A stretch of DNA of 64,000 nt, taken from Congzhengia minquanensis (GTDB lineage Bacteria; Bacillota; Clostridia; UBA1381; UBA9506). Below the pieces are notes generated by a model that searched no databases, was not told the origin of the DNA, and was given only the letters and a program-made list of their open reading frames with translations. The stretch lies in NCBI RefSeq assembly GCF_014384785.1, contig NZ_JACRSU010000001.1, positions 806,001 through 870,000 on the forward strand, written 5' to 3'. Each line of letters opens with the position of its first letter. Position 1 is the stretch's first letter. Both the position numbers and the translations under genes were made by a program. Below, in pieces: positions 26,359 through 36,113 of this stretch.

Positions 26359-27501
26359 GTTGCCGCAGGGCGTAAATCCCGCTTCAACCGCTTCACTGCG
26401 GGAGTAGAACATCACCCTGTTCTCCTCCTTGGGAAGCGACTGGCAGGAGGGCAGATGAAACCTTTTAGAATTTGTGTTGCCGATATAGACGCCCGTCAAG
26501 TTTTTTATATTTTGGCCCGAACCGTCAATTTCTGTTGAATTTGTCACCGCATCTGTGTTTTTCGCCGTTGTAAATGCAACGTCTTGCCCGTCGCTCTTGC
26601 AAATGATATCTCCCTGAACGTCTGTTCTGAATACCTTTGCACCTACGTCCCTGAGCCTGCTCAGCGCCGCCTTACCCGGGTGCCCGTAAGCGTTGTTTTT
26701 CCCAACGGAAATCACGGCATACTGGGGCTGAACCTCCCTTAAAAACACATAGGAAGAGGACGTATCGCTGCCATGGTGCCCCACTTTTAGAACGGTGGAT
26801 TTTAAGTCAAATTGTTTTGCAATGATATCGTGCTCCTCGTCAAATTCTGCATCCCCCGCAAACAAAAAGGAGGTTTGCCCATAGGTAATTTTCAGCACGA
26901 TGGAGGTATTGTTCAGGTCTTTATCATTGTCCTGAACAGGGCCAAAAATTTCAACGGTGCTGCCGCCGAGCTGAAACTGGTCCCCAGCCGCTGGATGCTC
27001 TACCGATAACCCCTGGCCGCTCACCTTTTTTAAAAAGGACTGATATGCTTTCGTATCCGCCACCGCAGCCGGTGCCAGCACCTTGCCTGCTGCTGCCACA
27101 GACAATGCACCGGAAAGGCCGCCGACATGGTCTTCGTGTGGGTGGGTGCAAATTACATAATCAATGTTTTTCACAGCAAGCTTGCTTAAATATGCGGCAA
27201 CCAGCCTGCTGTCTGCAACGTTTCCGCCGTCTATCAGCATAGATTTTTCTCCGCAGAGCACCAATGCGGAATCCGCCTGCCCCACGTCAAGAAAATGCAC
27301 CTCTAAGTCTTGAGTATGCAGGGATTCCCCGGTATTATGCTCTGCCCCATTGGAAGTCTTAGATGTCTGTGTCTGAATTTCCTGTATGCCAGTCACAGTT
27401 GGTTCGGCTTGCCCTGTCAGTCCATCCTCCGGCCCGTTGCAGCCGAGCAGCAGACATGCCGCTGCAAATATTATAAAAAAATACAGTATTCTTTTCCCCA
27501 T
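26347..27501 (-). CDS. ComEC/Rec2-like MBL-fold lipoprotein with Ada-like tail
   Basis: A 384-residue lipoprotein: signal peptide with lipobox LLGC (Cys21), a Ser/Thr-rich linker, a metallo-beta-lactamase hydrolase domain (about 68-320) with the zinc motif THPHEDHVGG and GHHGSDTS, and a C-terminal module (about 340-384) with YIGNTNSKRFHLPSC and GFTPCGNC resembling the Ada metal-binding motif. The MBL domain is closest to the nuclease-like part of ComEC, so extracellular DNA or nucleotide hydrolysis is a plausible role. Terminates in the palindrome beside it. Confidence 0.85.
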   Translation of the reverse strand: MGKRILYFFIIFAAACLLLGCNGPEDGLTGQAEPTVTGIQEIQTQTSKTSNGAEHNTGESLHTQDLEVHFLDVGQADSALVLCGEKSMLIDGGNVADSRLVAAYLSKLAVKNIDYVICTHPHEDHVGGLSGALSVAAAGKVLAPAAVADTKAYQSFLKKVSGQGLSVEHPAAGDQFQLGGSTVEIFGPVQDNDKDLNNTSIVLKITYGQTSFLFAGDAEFDEEHDIIAKQFDLKSTVLKVGHHGSDTSSSYVFLREVQPQYAVISVGKNNAYGHPGKAALSRLRDVGAKVFRTDVQGDIICKSDGQDVAFTTAKNTDAVTNSTEIDGSGQNIKNLTGVYIGNTNSKRFHLPSCQSLPKEENRVMFYSRSEAVEAGFTPCGNCNP

Positions 27502-27615
27502 AATAATTCCCCCAAAATGATTACAATGCGTATTTTTAATTATAATGCAATGCTTTGGGTAAAACCACTACAGTTCACAGTTCGTGACCTGTCTGTATAG
27601 AAAAGTGACAAAACA

Positions 27616-27645
27616 AAAAGACCCGCGCTTAAGCGCGGGTCTTTT
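27616..27645. terminator. Terminator of the surface-protein operon
   Basis: A 30-base perfect palindrome (15-bp arms 27616-27630 and 27631-27645) with a GC-rich core and AAAAGA/TCTTTT ends. It closes the four-gene minus-strand operon. Confidence 0.9.
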
Positions 27646-27658
27646 ATTGGAAAATTCT

Positions 27659-30166
27659 TTATTTTGTTACCTCAATTACATCTGCGTAAGACACCATATC
27701 CGTGTCGAATATGCCGGTACCGCCCCAAACAAAAGCTTTTGCCTTTACGATTGGTTTCAGCTCCGGATCGTCTGCCGTTGTAACAGACAATGTGATTGTA
27801 TCGCTGTTTCCTTTTGTAACGGAAATCGGTTTTGAATCGAAGCGTACAACGCCATTATCTTCATCATATAAAATGATGGCCAGGAACATATTCATGTTGG
27901 AGTCGTCTGCCTTGTTGTTTTCAACAAAAAGCGAACCTGTGATAGAGCCGCTTGCCGCATCAAACTCGCCCAGTGTCGGCGTAATGGTAAACGCTGTTTT
28001 TATCATATCGTCTGCGCTGATTTTATATACTGCGCCTGCAACGCCGCCATCTGTGAACGGCATAATTTCAAACCGTAACGTGCCACCGATTGCCGTTTCG
28101 GGAATGAGATACTCATAAACATTTGTTGCAGCAGAAAGCTGTGCTAAAGTTACGCTTGTTCCGTCAGCCAATTCCTTCATAACGCGAACAACAGAGTTCC
28201 CTTCAAACACATTTTCTAATTCTGTCTGGAATTCATACCGGAATGTGGCTGTTCCGCCCACAACATTTGTTGACTCGAGGGACAGGTCTGTTGCATAAGG
28301 AAGCGTATAACCTGTTGGCTCAGGATCGGGCTCAGGTTCTGCTGCAGCTTTTTTATTAATAGCAACATCGTCTAAATAATAGGTTAAACCGGAAGCACCT
28401 CCGTCAACTACAAAGGACATAAACGGCTGTCTTGGACCTAAGGTCGAATCTGTGCCGGTAGTGGTGAACTTCGGGCTGTAAGGAATGGTATATTTCGTCC
28501 ACGTATCTGTCAGCTTCAGGTCTGTGCCCAAAAGCTCTGTATCAGGAACGTCATACAAGTCTGTTGTATCTTTTGTTTCAACCGCACGGTCGAGCTTCAC
28601 CTGAATATTTTTGCCAACAGATGCGCCTTCACCTTTTGCCCAGAACGAAATTTCATTTTCTGTGTTGTTTGCAATGTACACACCCTGGTTTACGCCGCCA
28701 TTTGCTTCATTTACTGTAATTTTTGCGCTTCTTGTTCCGACAGATTCTGCCGGAACGTCAGAAGAGGCTTCTACTGCAGCACCACTCTGGAACCAGCTGT
28801 AAAACGTGCCATATTTTTTGCTGTCATTATTCGAATCACGATCTTCATCTGTTGTAGGAATATCTCCCTTCAACCATTCAAAATCACCGTTTGCCGGTGC
28901 GTCAAAGCTTTCAATTCTGATGTTGTCAATGGAAAAGCTTGCAGCCTGTCTGCCATTATCCGTAGCACCAAGGTCTTTAAATGCGTCATTGCAGCAACGG
29001 AAGATAAAGGCAGTATCCTTTTCTACAAACGCTTTTACCTGACGGGTCATATAAACCTCATGATGCTGCCAGTCTTTTGTCAGTTTAACAGGTGTTTTAA
29101 TAAACTGGTATTTGTAATACGGATCGTAGGGATCTATGGTTGAAGCCCTGTCTGCAACGGCTTTCATATAGCTGCCAACGGTTGCATCATCATCCGCTTT
29201 TGCATCAAACGAAATTTTATACAGTTTGTTATACCGAATAGGCAAACTGCCGGTTTGTATTTGTACATAGCTATTACCCTCAGAGTTCGGCTTTTTGATG
29301 CTTGCGTAGCCAGGCTTACCATCGCTGCCTGCACCCTCGTTCCACGTGCCAAATCCGGCAGGAACTGAGACAGCACCACCATAGTCACTTAATTGCTTAG
29401 AAAAGTCCACATCAACTAAAACATTGGGGTCTTTTTCCTCCGGTTCTTCCGGAACTTCAGGTTCTTCCGGCTCTGAACCTGCTTCGTAGGGGTCTAAAAC
29501 CGGTTCAATAATAAAGTCATCCAGATACCAGGAAAGTTCCTGCGTGGGAGTATCCTTCGCCACAGCGTTTCCGAAAACATTGGCGCCTACGTCTCCCAAA
29601 CGGGGGCTGAACTTAAACTCCCCCTGCGCATCAAGATCCAAAGTCCAACCGCTGTTCATTGCGCCGTCCCAGTCAATAATTTTTTCCACATAAACCCATT
29701 CGCCGTTGTTAAACTTTTCATTGTCAACCGTCCAGCCGGTCATCCAGCGAGTAGGATTTTTCTGACCACTTTTGTCGTATGCCGGTCCCCAGAAAGCAAA
29801 TCCAAAATTTGTTTTTGCCAGCTTTGTTTTTGCTGTATCCAGCTTTACCCATGCAGACATTTTAAACTTGCCGTTTACCATAAAATGTGCGTCAGGAACG
29901 AAAAAATAATGGTCCGACATAGCACCTTTGCCATCCGTGCCTGCTGCCTTCTGGGTAATATGCAACGCCCCTGCTGAACCGCCGGCGCCGCCTTCAACCC
30001 ACTCCATATCATTTTGAGTCGATTTCAGATCACTCAAAGATGAAGGGTCTTCAAAATCCGAGTAGATATAGGGATAAGCCTCATATGCTTTGGCCTCAGC
30101 CGGAATGATGCCCACAACTGTGAGCAACATTCCGAGGACCAACGCGAGTGATATATACTTTTTCAT
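27659..30166 (-). CDS. Secreted multi-module carbohydrate-binding-like protein
   Basis: An 835-residue secreted protein with a signal peptide (first about 25 residues). It has at least three jelly-roll-like modules of the CBM4/9 kind (about 35-225, 245-420, 425-620), recognisable by repeated endings such as SWYLDDFIIEP, FSIDNIRIESF and TYYLDDVAINK. Pro/Glu-rich linkers (PEEPEVPEEPEE; EPDPEPTG) join them. The last about 190 residues are a beta domain also seen in the 747-residue secreted protein at 55.4 kb. No catalytic domain or SLH module is seen. Last gene of the operon, 30 bases after the beta-helix gene; it may bind glycan and hand it to the anchored partner. Confidence 0.75.
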   Translation of the reverse strand: MKKYISLALVLGMLLTVVGIIPAEAKAYEAYPYIYSDFEDPSSLSDLKSTQNDMEWVEGGAGGSAGALHITQKAAGTDGKGAMSDHYFFVPDAHFMVNGKFKMSAWVKLDTAKTKLAKTNFGFAFWGPAYDKSGQKNPTRWMTGWTVDNEKFNNGEWVYVEKIIDWDGAMNSGWTLDLDAQGEFKFSPRLGDVGANVFGNAVAKDTPTQELSWYLDDFIIEPVLDPYEAGSEPEEPEVPEEPEEKDPNVLVDVDFSKQLSDYGGAVSVPAGFGTWNEGAGSDGKPGYASIKKPNSEGNSYVQIQTGSLPIRYNKLYKISFDAKADDDATVGSYMKAVADRASTIDPYDPYYKYQFIKTPVKLTKDWQHHEVYMTRQVKAFVEKDTAFIFRCCNDAFKDLGATDNGRQAASFSIDNIRIESFDAPANGDFEWLKGDIPTTDEDRDSNNDSKKYGTFYSWFQSGAAVEASSDVPAESVGTRSAKITVNEANGGVNQGVYIANNTENEISFWAKGEGASVGKNIQVKLDRAVETKDTTDLYDVPDTELLGTDLKLTDTWTKYTIPYSPKFTTTGTDSTLGPRQPFMSFVVDGGASGLTYYLDDVAINKKAAAEPEPDPEPTGYTLPYATDLSLESTNVVGGTATFRYEFQTELENVFEGNSVVRVMKELADGTSVTLAQLSAATNVYEYLIPETAIGGTLRFEIMPFTDGGVAGAVYKISADDMIKTAFTITPTLGEFDAASGSITGSLFVENNKADDSNMNMFLAIILYDEDNGVVRFDSKPISVTKGNSDTITLSVTTADDPELKPIVKAKAFVWGGTGIFDTDMVSYADVIEVTK

Positions 30167-30196
30167 ATCTTATGCATCCTCCTGTTCTTTACAAAA

Positions 30197-33100
30197 TTAA
30201 TTTGTTTTACCGCTGTAAGGCGAGAATGTGAAGTCACCCGGGTTGTAAATGCCGAAGTAACCGCTTGCAGGAAGCGCATTTTCGTCCGTATCGAGGAAGT
30301 CGAACATATTTTCACCATTAATTGTAAGAACAACTCTGGTTCCTTCTTCGGTATCGAGCGCGCCGACAATAACGCTGCAGGTTTTGCCGTATTCATATAC
30401 CGGATCATCTTCCGGGTTCGGAATACCGGGGCCGCCCACCGGGGTAAATGCCGGGTCGTTGCCGAATATCATGGTACGTTCGCCCTTATTAAACCGCTGA
30501 AGCTCAATATGATCCTTTTTAAAGCCAATCATATAGGTTGAATCTGTCTTATAGCTTCCCATGGAATCCTGCGCACAGAACGTTATGGAAGGCCACGAGT
30601 TCGGATTGTTGATTTGCATGTCGAATGCAATCAGCTTATTATCAATTTTGCTTCCGGTATAGAATGACGGACTGCCCGAAATCTTAATACTGCCGCCCGA
30701 AACAGTGCCAGTGCCTCTCCACCCTGCGGTGGTAAAGAAGTTTGACGGAGCTTTTTCATAGGGAAGTTCTAAAGAATCTTCCTGCGTATAGGTAATTACC
30801 TTTACAGGAATATCCTTTTCCAACGTTTTTTCGCCATAAGTAACCTTAATGTGAACTGTGGTTTCACCTGTGCCGACAGCGGTTACTTTGCCTCCCGCAG
30901 CAACGGTTGCAACCGATTCGTCCGCCGAGGTCATTGTAATGCTTTCGCTCGGTATGGTAACGTCTTTACCGAAAGTGGTTTTACCTGTTACCGATACGGT
31001 AGTTGTATAGTCCTTAATCATGTTCAGCGCATTGACATTTATGCCGATGGAATCAAAGTCATCGCCTGCAAATACCTGGAACTGTTTGGTCTGGAGTCTG
31101 CCGTCTACCTCTGCTACACCCATAACCCAAACAACGCCCGAACCAACAACTTTCATGTTGCCTTCATCGTCCACTGTAAGAACAGACGGGTCGCTGGAAT
31201 AGAATTTTGTGTAGAAATCAGAAAGCGGATATTCTTTCTGATGACGGCCGGTAACCTTCACGTCGAGTTTGGCAGTTTCACCCTTGCCCAGCGTATATGC
31301 CCTTTTCTTTGCAACAAACGACTGCGGACCGTCGGGGAAGTTATCTGCATATTCCGGCTCAATTCCGGCGTTATTGATGATTTCCTGTGCTTCTTCCGGC
31401 CATTCGGCATCCGGAACGGTGATGTTGTCTCTTACAATATTATCTGTTCCGTTTTCTCTGTACTTGTCGGTTGTTGCATAGTTGTTTTCAACCGTGTTGT
31501 GCTGAATGCTGCCTGTGTGAATGTGCAGCCAGGTATACTGGTCTTTGCCCCAGGGGGATTCAACAAAGTTAAACTCCCATTGATCGATGTCGCTCATGTC
31601 GGTTACGTTGTCGTAAAGGTGCCAATAGGTGGAACCTTCATCCGGATACAACGCGCCATATGGGTTTCTGGGATTCTCAATGTAGTTGCCCACCATGCGG
31701 TTGTTTAAGTTCTTCGATTCTAAAGACGAAGCGCCAAGGGTATAAATTGGTGCGCCGTCATAAACTCTGTCGTTGTTAACCTCGTGAATATAGTTGTAGC
31801 CAACCTCTAAATCATACATTGCTGTGCCGGTGTCGGCATAAGATGCCCAACCGTAACCAATGTGATAGCCGGAGTAAGGAACGCTTACGATTTCGTTGTG
31901 GTTCAGCTCCGTATATCTCGGCCAAGCCGCGGAAATTGCCGCAGCAGACATATATTCCGTTGCCACATTATGAACATAGTTGCTGTTCACCTTGTTGTAT
32001 TCATTGAATTCTTCCGGCGTTGCGGGATTTGCACCGTCTTGAATACCGCCTAAGGAAACTGCTGTTCCGGCAATATCGAAGAATTCGTTGCCAATTACGT
32101 TACAATGCTTGATGGATTTTAACAGCTGCAGGCCGGTAATACCCATTCTGGTAAACTTATTGTTTGTAAAGTCAATATACTGGCCGTTTTCAACCAACAT
32201 TGCCGTTCCGGGCATTTTGTCGCCGTTCTCACGAATGTGGTTGTTCTGCGCGTCTGCGTGACCGCCCACTTGTGTCGGGCGGAGCCAGGTTGTGTCTGCA
32301 AACTCAATGTTGTTGAATTTAATGTTGTGAACAGGCTCTTTTGCAGATTTCCCTGTTGCTTTCAGCAGAACTTCGCCCTGGGGAACGGTCAGTTCTACAT
32401 TTTTAATGTCTTCGTTTGCTTTGGGGATATAGTACATGTAACCATCGTGGCTGTTCATGTACCACTCGCCCTCCTGGTCTAAGAGCTCGTATGCGTTTTC
32501 AACATAAGACGGGAACTGCTGATCCTGGCCAAGTTTTGTGTTAACCCTGACCTGAACATATTTCCACTCGTCCTGAACCGGTGTAAATTTCACTTTTCCG
32601 TTGCCCATGTCGGTGATGCTTTCCATAATTGCGCGGGGATTACACCAGCTTACATGGAACACAAATTCCAGCTCATCCGGATATGCAAAGTCTAAAAACT
32701 CTGTATCTTCCGAGGTATAATATGTTTTGTCAATGTATTCCGGATTGGTAAGGCCGGCAACGCTTCTGGCGCGAATGCCCTTAACGTTGTTAAAGTATGC
32801 CTGTCTTGTTACCGTTCCTTTTCCTACATATACTTTATAAATATTTTTGCTTGCATCGTGAAGTTCAAAGCCTTTATATTTCTGCCCCATAGACAGAACC
32901 GGCTTTTCGTCACCCCAAGAGGTGTAAATAATGCTGTAACCGTTGTTACCGGAATCTTCTGCCGTCAGTTCAAAGGTTCTATCCAAATAATGTTCACCGC
33001 GGATTAAAACCTTAATGTCATTTGACATGGTATCGGTAATTTTACGAATCATGTCGCGGGCGGCATATATCGTCTTTAACGGTGCTTCTGCCGTTCCGTC

Positions 33101-34345
33101 GTTATTGTCGTTGCCGTTGTCTGCGTCAACATATACATTAAATTTGGTAGAAAATTCTGCAACTCTCATTAAAATCTGTGCTGCTTCTGCTCTTGTAATG
33201 TGGTTTTTCGGCTTATAGGAACCATCGTCATAGCCTTTAATGAGGCCATATTCCGCCGCATCTTTTACTGCCGTTTTCGCCCAAACAGTAATGTCTGCAT
33301 CGTCTGTGAAGCCCGAAACCTCTGCTGTTTTCTCCGCTTCTTTTGAAACTGCGGCCTTTGCGGCAATAGACGCCGCTTCTTCCCTGGTGATTGCCTGGTC
33401 GGGCTTAAAGGTGCCGCCAACGGTCAGTGCCGTATCCAAAAGGCCGAGCTTGTTAGCAATGGTCACACTGGATGCAAACCACTCATCCCCCTTAACGTCG
33501 GAGAACGCGCCGTCATATTTCGGGGCGGTAAGATGATATGTGTCTGTAATCATTTTTACAAACTGCGCTCTTGTCAGGTCGGAATTCGGCGCATACTGGT
33601 TGTTGCCGATTCCTTCAATATAACCATAGGTTGCCAATGTGTTTACCGTGTCTTTTGCCCAGTGGTTCTGCATGTCTTCAAAGTTCACTTGTGTCACAGA
33701 AACCGGCTCCTGCACAACTGGCTTGCTGGGCTGTGTGGGTTTGTTTGAACTGCCGCCCATTACGCTGCTGTAGTCCGCCGGAACATCGCCGTGGGGCACA
33801 CAGGTAAAGTTGTCAATATAATAGGTTTCCAGCTGTGTGCCGTCGCCGTAACGGATTTCAAACTGTCCCGCCCCCGACGTCTGTACATTTTGTGTGTTGA
33901 TACCTGCGTTGGTCCATGTAATTTTAAATTTGCTCCAACTTGTATTAAACTGTCCGCTGCGGGTGATGTAATACCAGCCGCCATCGCTGAACTGAAAAAT
34001 CAGGTTCATTGCAGCTGCCTTGTCTGCCTTTAAATCGAACGAAATATCATAGGTTTCGCCCACAACAAAGGGAGCAGGGATTCTAATACCGCCGTAGGTT
34101 CCCTTAACTTCAACCTTTGTGCAGCCCTTGCTGCCCCCGGCGCCTCCATCTTGAAAAGAAATTGTGGCGTTTCCGGTTTTTGTTGTTTTTGCAACTTCTT
34201 CTGCGGAATCAAATGTACCCCAGGGGTATATGTTGACCTGTTCGCCGCCGGATGCTGTTGGGTCTTTTTTTGCAGCCATTGCCGACGGAATTGCCGTCAC
34301 CACCATAGCCGCCGCTAAAAGTGCGCTCAGTAACTTCTTTTTCAT
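30197..34345 (-). CDS. SLH-anchored right-handed beta-helix protein, likely glycan-active
   Basis: A 1382-residue secreted protein: signal peptide; carbohydrate-binding-like module (about 35-195); three SLH modules in the interior (about 222-405); a long parallel beta-helix (about 410-960) that opens with YVDADNGNDNNDGTAEAPLK, the usual start of this fold in GH141-type and polysaccharide-lyase-like enzymes; a bacterial Ig-like domain (about 1020-1190); and a C-terminal LamG-like module (about 1205-1382). An internal SLH block is unusual, as these are mostly at an end. The catalytic residues cannot be assigned. It starts where the upstream SLH gene stops (TAATG), with GGAGGTGG as ribosome site. 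Confidence 0.8.
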   Translation of the reverse strand: MKKKLLSALLAAAMVVTAIPSAMAAKKDPTASGGEQVNIYPWGTFDSAEEVAKTTKTGNATISFQDGGAGGSKGCTKVEVKGTYGGIRIPAPFVVGETYDISFDLKADKAAAMNLIFQFSDGGWYYITRSGQFNTSWSKFKITWTNAGINTQNVQTSGAGQFEIRYGDGTQLETYYIDNFTCVPHGDVPADYSSVMGGSSNKPTQPSKPVVQEPVSVTQVNFEDMQNHWAKDTVNTLATYGYIEGIGNNQYAPNSDLTRAQFVKMITDTYHLTAPKYDGAFSDVKGDEWFASSVTIANKLGLLDTALTVGGTFKPDQAITREEAASIAAKAAVSKEAEKTAEVSGFTDDADITVWAKTAVKDAAEYGLIKGYDDGSYKPKNHITRAEAAQILMRVAEFSTKFNVYVDADNGNDNNDGTAEAPLKTIYAARDMIRKITDTMSNDIKVLIRGEHYLDRTFELTAEDSGNNGYSIIYTSWGDEKPVLSMGQKYKGFELHDASKNIYKVYVGKGTVTRQAYFNNVKGIRARSVAGLTNPEYIDKTYYTSEDTEFLDFAYPDELEFVFHVSWCNPRAIMESITDMGNGKVKFTPVQDEWKYVQVRVNTKLGQDQQFPSYVENAYELLDQEGEWYMNSHDGYMYYIPKANEDIKNVELTVPQGEVLLKATGKSAKEPVHNIKFNNIEFADTTWLRPTQVGGHADAQNNHIRENGDKMPGTAMLVENGQYIDFTNNKFTRMGITGLQLLKSIKHCNVIGNEFFDIAGTAVSLGGIQDGANPATPEEFNEYNKVNSNYVHNVATEYMSAAAISAAWPRYTELNHNEIVSVPYSGYHIGYGWASYADTGTAMYDLEVGYNYIHEVNNDRVYDGAPIYTLGASSLESKNLNNRMVGNYIENPRNPYGALYPDEGSTYWHLYDNVTDMSDIDQWEFNFVESPWGKDQYTWLHIHTGSIQHNTVENNYATTDKYRENGTDNIVRDNITVPDAEWPEEAQEIINNAGIEPEYADNFPDGPQSFVAKKRAYTLGKGETAKLDVKVTGRHQKEYPLSDFYTKFYSSDPSVLTVDDEGNMKVVGSGVVWVMGVAEVDGRLQTKQFQVFAGDDFDSIGINVNALNMIKDYTTTVSVTGKTTFGKDVTIPSESITMTSADESVATVAAGGKVTAVGTGETTVHIKVTYGEKTLEKDIPVKVITYTQEDSLELPYEKAPSNFFTTAGWRGTGTVSGGSIKISGSPSFYTGSKIDNKLIAFDMQINNPNSWPSITFCAQDSMGSYKTDSTYMIGFKKDHIELQRFNKGERTMIFGNDPAFTPVGGPGIPNPEDDPVYEYGKTCSVIVGALDTEEGTRVVLTINGENMFDFLDTDENALPASGYFGIYNPGDFTFSPYSGKTN

Positions 34346-36087
34346 TAATTTCCACCTCCGATTAACATGAGGAGTTCATAAACGACCTTTGAGGCCTGCG
34401 CACGTGTAACAGCGTTCTTAGGCGCAAAGGTGCCGTCTCCCATACCATTGATGATCTGTGCGCCTGTTAAAACGCCCACTGCTTCTTTGGCATAGCCAGA
34501 GATGCTGTCTGCATCTGAAAAGTCAAGCGCTTGAGCCTGGCTGTTTAAGCCGGATAAGCTATATACGCGGTGCATGATAACCGCCATATCCTCTCTGGTA
34601 ATGCTGCCGGAAGGATTGAATTCATTATTTTCATTGCCCGTGACAAGGCCAAGTCTTGCTGCAGAAGCAATGTAGCGGTAACTCCAGCCGTCTGCGCTCA
34701 CATCTGTAAATTCGCATTCTGCGCCGGCATCATAAACATCGAATGCTAAAACAATCAGTTTTACAAATTCTTCTCTTGTCATAACATCGTTGGGATAGAA
34801 CTTGCCGTCTCCCCTGCCGGATACCACACCTTTCCCAGCCAGGTACTTCACGCTGGATTCTGCCCACTGAGCAGAGTCTAAATCAGAGAAGTTTGTGTTA
34901 TAAGACGGTTTGTCGTTCGTATTGGTGTTGTTCGCATCTCCATCAACAACAACGCCGGAACCGGGATTGTTGTTCTTAGAACCCGAACCGGAGGGACGGG
35001 AACCGCTGCTACCGCCACCGCTGCCTCCGCCGCCGGTATTGCCGTCATCTTCTTCATACCCGTCAAGCAAATCTTTCATAATGTCGTCAGCATCCTTTTC
35101 CAATGCGCTGATTGATTTGCTTTCTTTGTTTTTAAGACTTTTAAACAGGTCGTTTTCTAATTTTTTATCAAAAATTTCTTTGTAATTGGACTCATTGATG
35201 CTGATAATGTCTTTTTCCAGGTAATAGTCAAATGCATCCTTAAGTGAAATGTAGTCGAGCTCCTCTTCTACAGCAAGCATACAAGCCTTATCAAAGGCAA
35301 GAGAAAGTTCCTCCTGCTCCAAGGTTGGTTTGCCTTCACTCTTAAAATAGTTCATTACAACAGCAGAAGTTAATTTATCATAATATGTTCCGTCTAATAA
35401 CTTCTTTTCAATGGCTGTTTTCACCGTTGCATCCCAATTAACCGCGTTTGCATCAGCAATTTTGGCAAGCAGCATTTCTGCGTCCATTTCTTGTGTAAAA
35501 CGGGTTTCTATTTCTTCAATATTTGCTTCTGTGGCCGCAAGGTCAATCGCCTCAATTTTTTCATCCACTAAGAGGCGAACTTCTTGAGATAGTGCCTTAT
35601 ACTCGGTAAGGTCATATGTAAGTTTGCTGTCCTCGCCCGTAATGAGATTATAAATCCCGTCGTTTTCCTTTACTGCCTGATCAAGCTTGTTATAAAAATC
35701 AATTTTGTCGAAAACGTTAATGAACAGAAACTCTTTAACGATAGTTTCAACACCACCGCCTACATGAACCCAATAAGTACCCGTTTCATGAGTAGGCTGC
35801 ATTTTAAAATGGAACTGATATTGATATTTCCCATCGTCTGTGAGGGTATATTCATGGGTCTGGTCCATACCTCCCAGCACCTTAGCGCCGGTGCTTTCCT
35901 TTGTATCTGTTATTTGTGCCGTGACCTCGCCGGTTGCAGCAGCATCTGCCGTAACCGTTACATCAACCTTGAACAGGTCCAGGCTGATGCCAATTTCCGC
36001 CGTTGCTTGTGCGGCTGAAACAGAGAGCATGGAAACAAACATGAAAAGCGCAGATAAAATAACCGATAGAAACTTTTTCATTGTCAT
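34345..36087 (-). CDS. SLH-domain surface protein with Gly/Ser-rich linker
   Basis: A 580-residue secreted protein. After a signal peptide (about 1-26) come a beta-sandwich-like domain (about 28-125), a helical acidic region (about 130-350) with repeated Glu/Leu patterns, a Gly/Ser-rich linker (about 352-385), and three C-terminal SLH modules (about 395-578; GVVSGRGDGKFYPND and INGMGDGTFAPKNAVTRAQ). The helical part has no match I know. It is translationally coupled to the beta-helix gene and follows the 914-residue protein gene by 26 bases. Likely a surface scaffold or spacer. Confidence 0.8.
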   Translation of the reverse strand: MTMKKFLSVILSALFMFVSMLSVSAAQATAEIGISLDLFKVDVTVTADAAATGEVTAQITDTKESTGAKVLGGMDQTHEYTLTDDGKYQYQFHFKMQPTHETGTYWVHVGGGVETIVKEFLFINVFDKIDFYNKLDQAVKENDGIYNLITGEDSKLTYDLTEYKALSQEVRLLVDEKIEAIDLAATEANIEEIETRFTQEMDAEMLLAKIADANAVNWDATVKTAIEKKLLDGTYYDKLTSAVVMNYFKSEGKPTLEQEELSLAFDKACMLAVEEELDYISLKDAFDYYLEKDIISINESNYKEIFDKKLENDLFKSLKNKESKSISALEKDADDIMKDLLDGYEEDDGNTGGGGSGGGSSGSRPSGSGSKNNNPGSGVVVDGDANNTNTNDKPSYNTNFSDLDSAQWAESSVKYLAGKGVVSGRGDGKFYPNDVMTREEFVKLIVLAFDVYDAGAECEFTDVSADGWSYRYIASAARLGLVTGNENNEFNPSGSITREDMAVIMHRVYSLSGLNSQAQALDFSDADSISGYAKEAVGVLTGAQIINGMGDGTFAPKNAVTRAQASKVVYELLMLIGGGN

Positions 36088-36113
36088 GTTTTCCTCCTTC
36101 CGCAGCTTTAAGC

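Noticed and set aside
30851..31708. Long plus-strand open frame inside the beta-helix gene
   Set aside because: It is antisense to a clear 1382-residue gene with modular homology, has a Cys-rich, low-complexity translation and no ribosome site.
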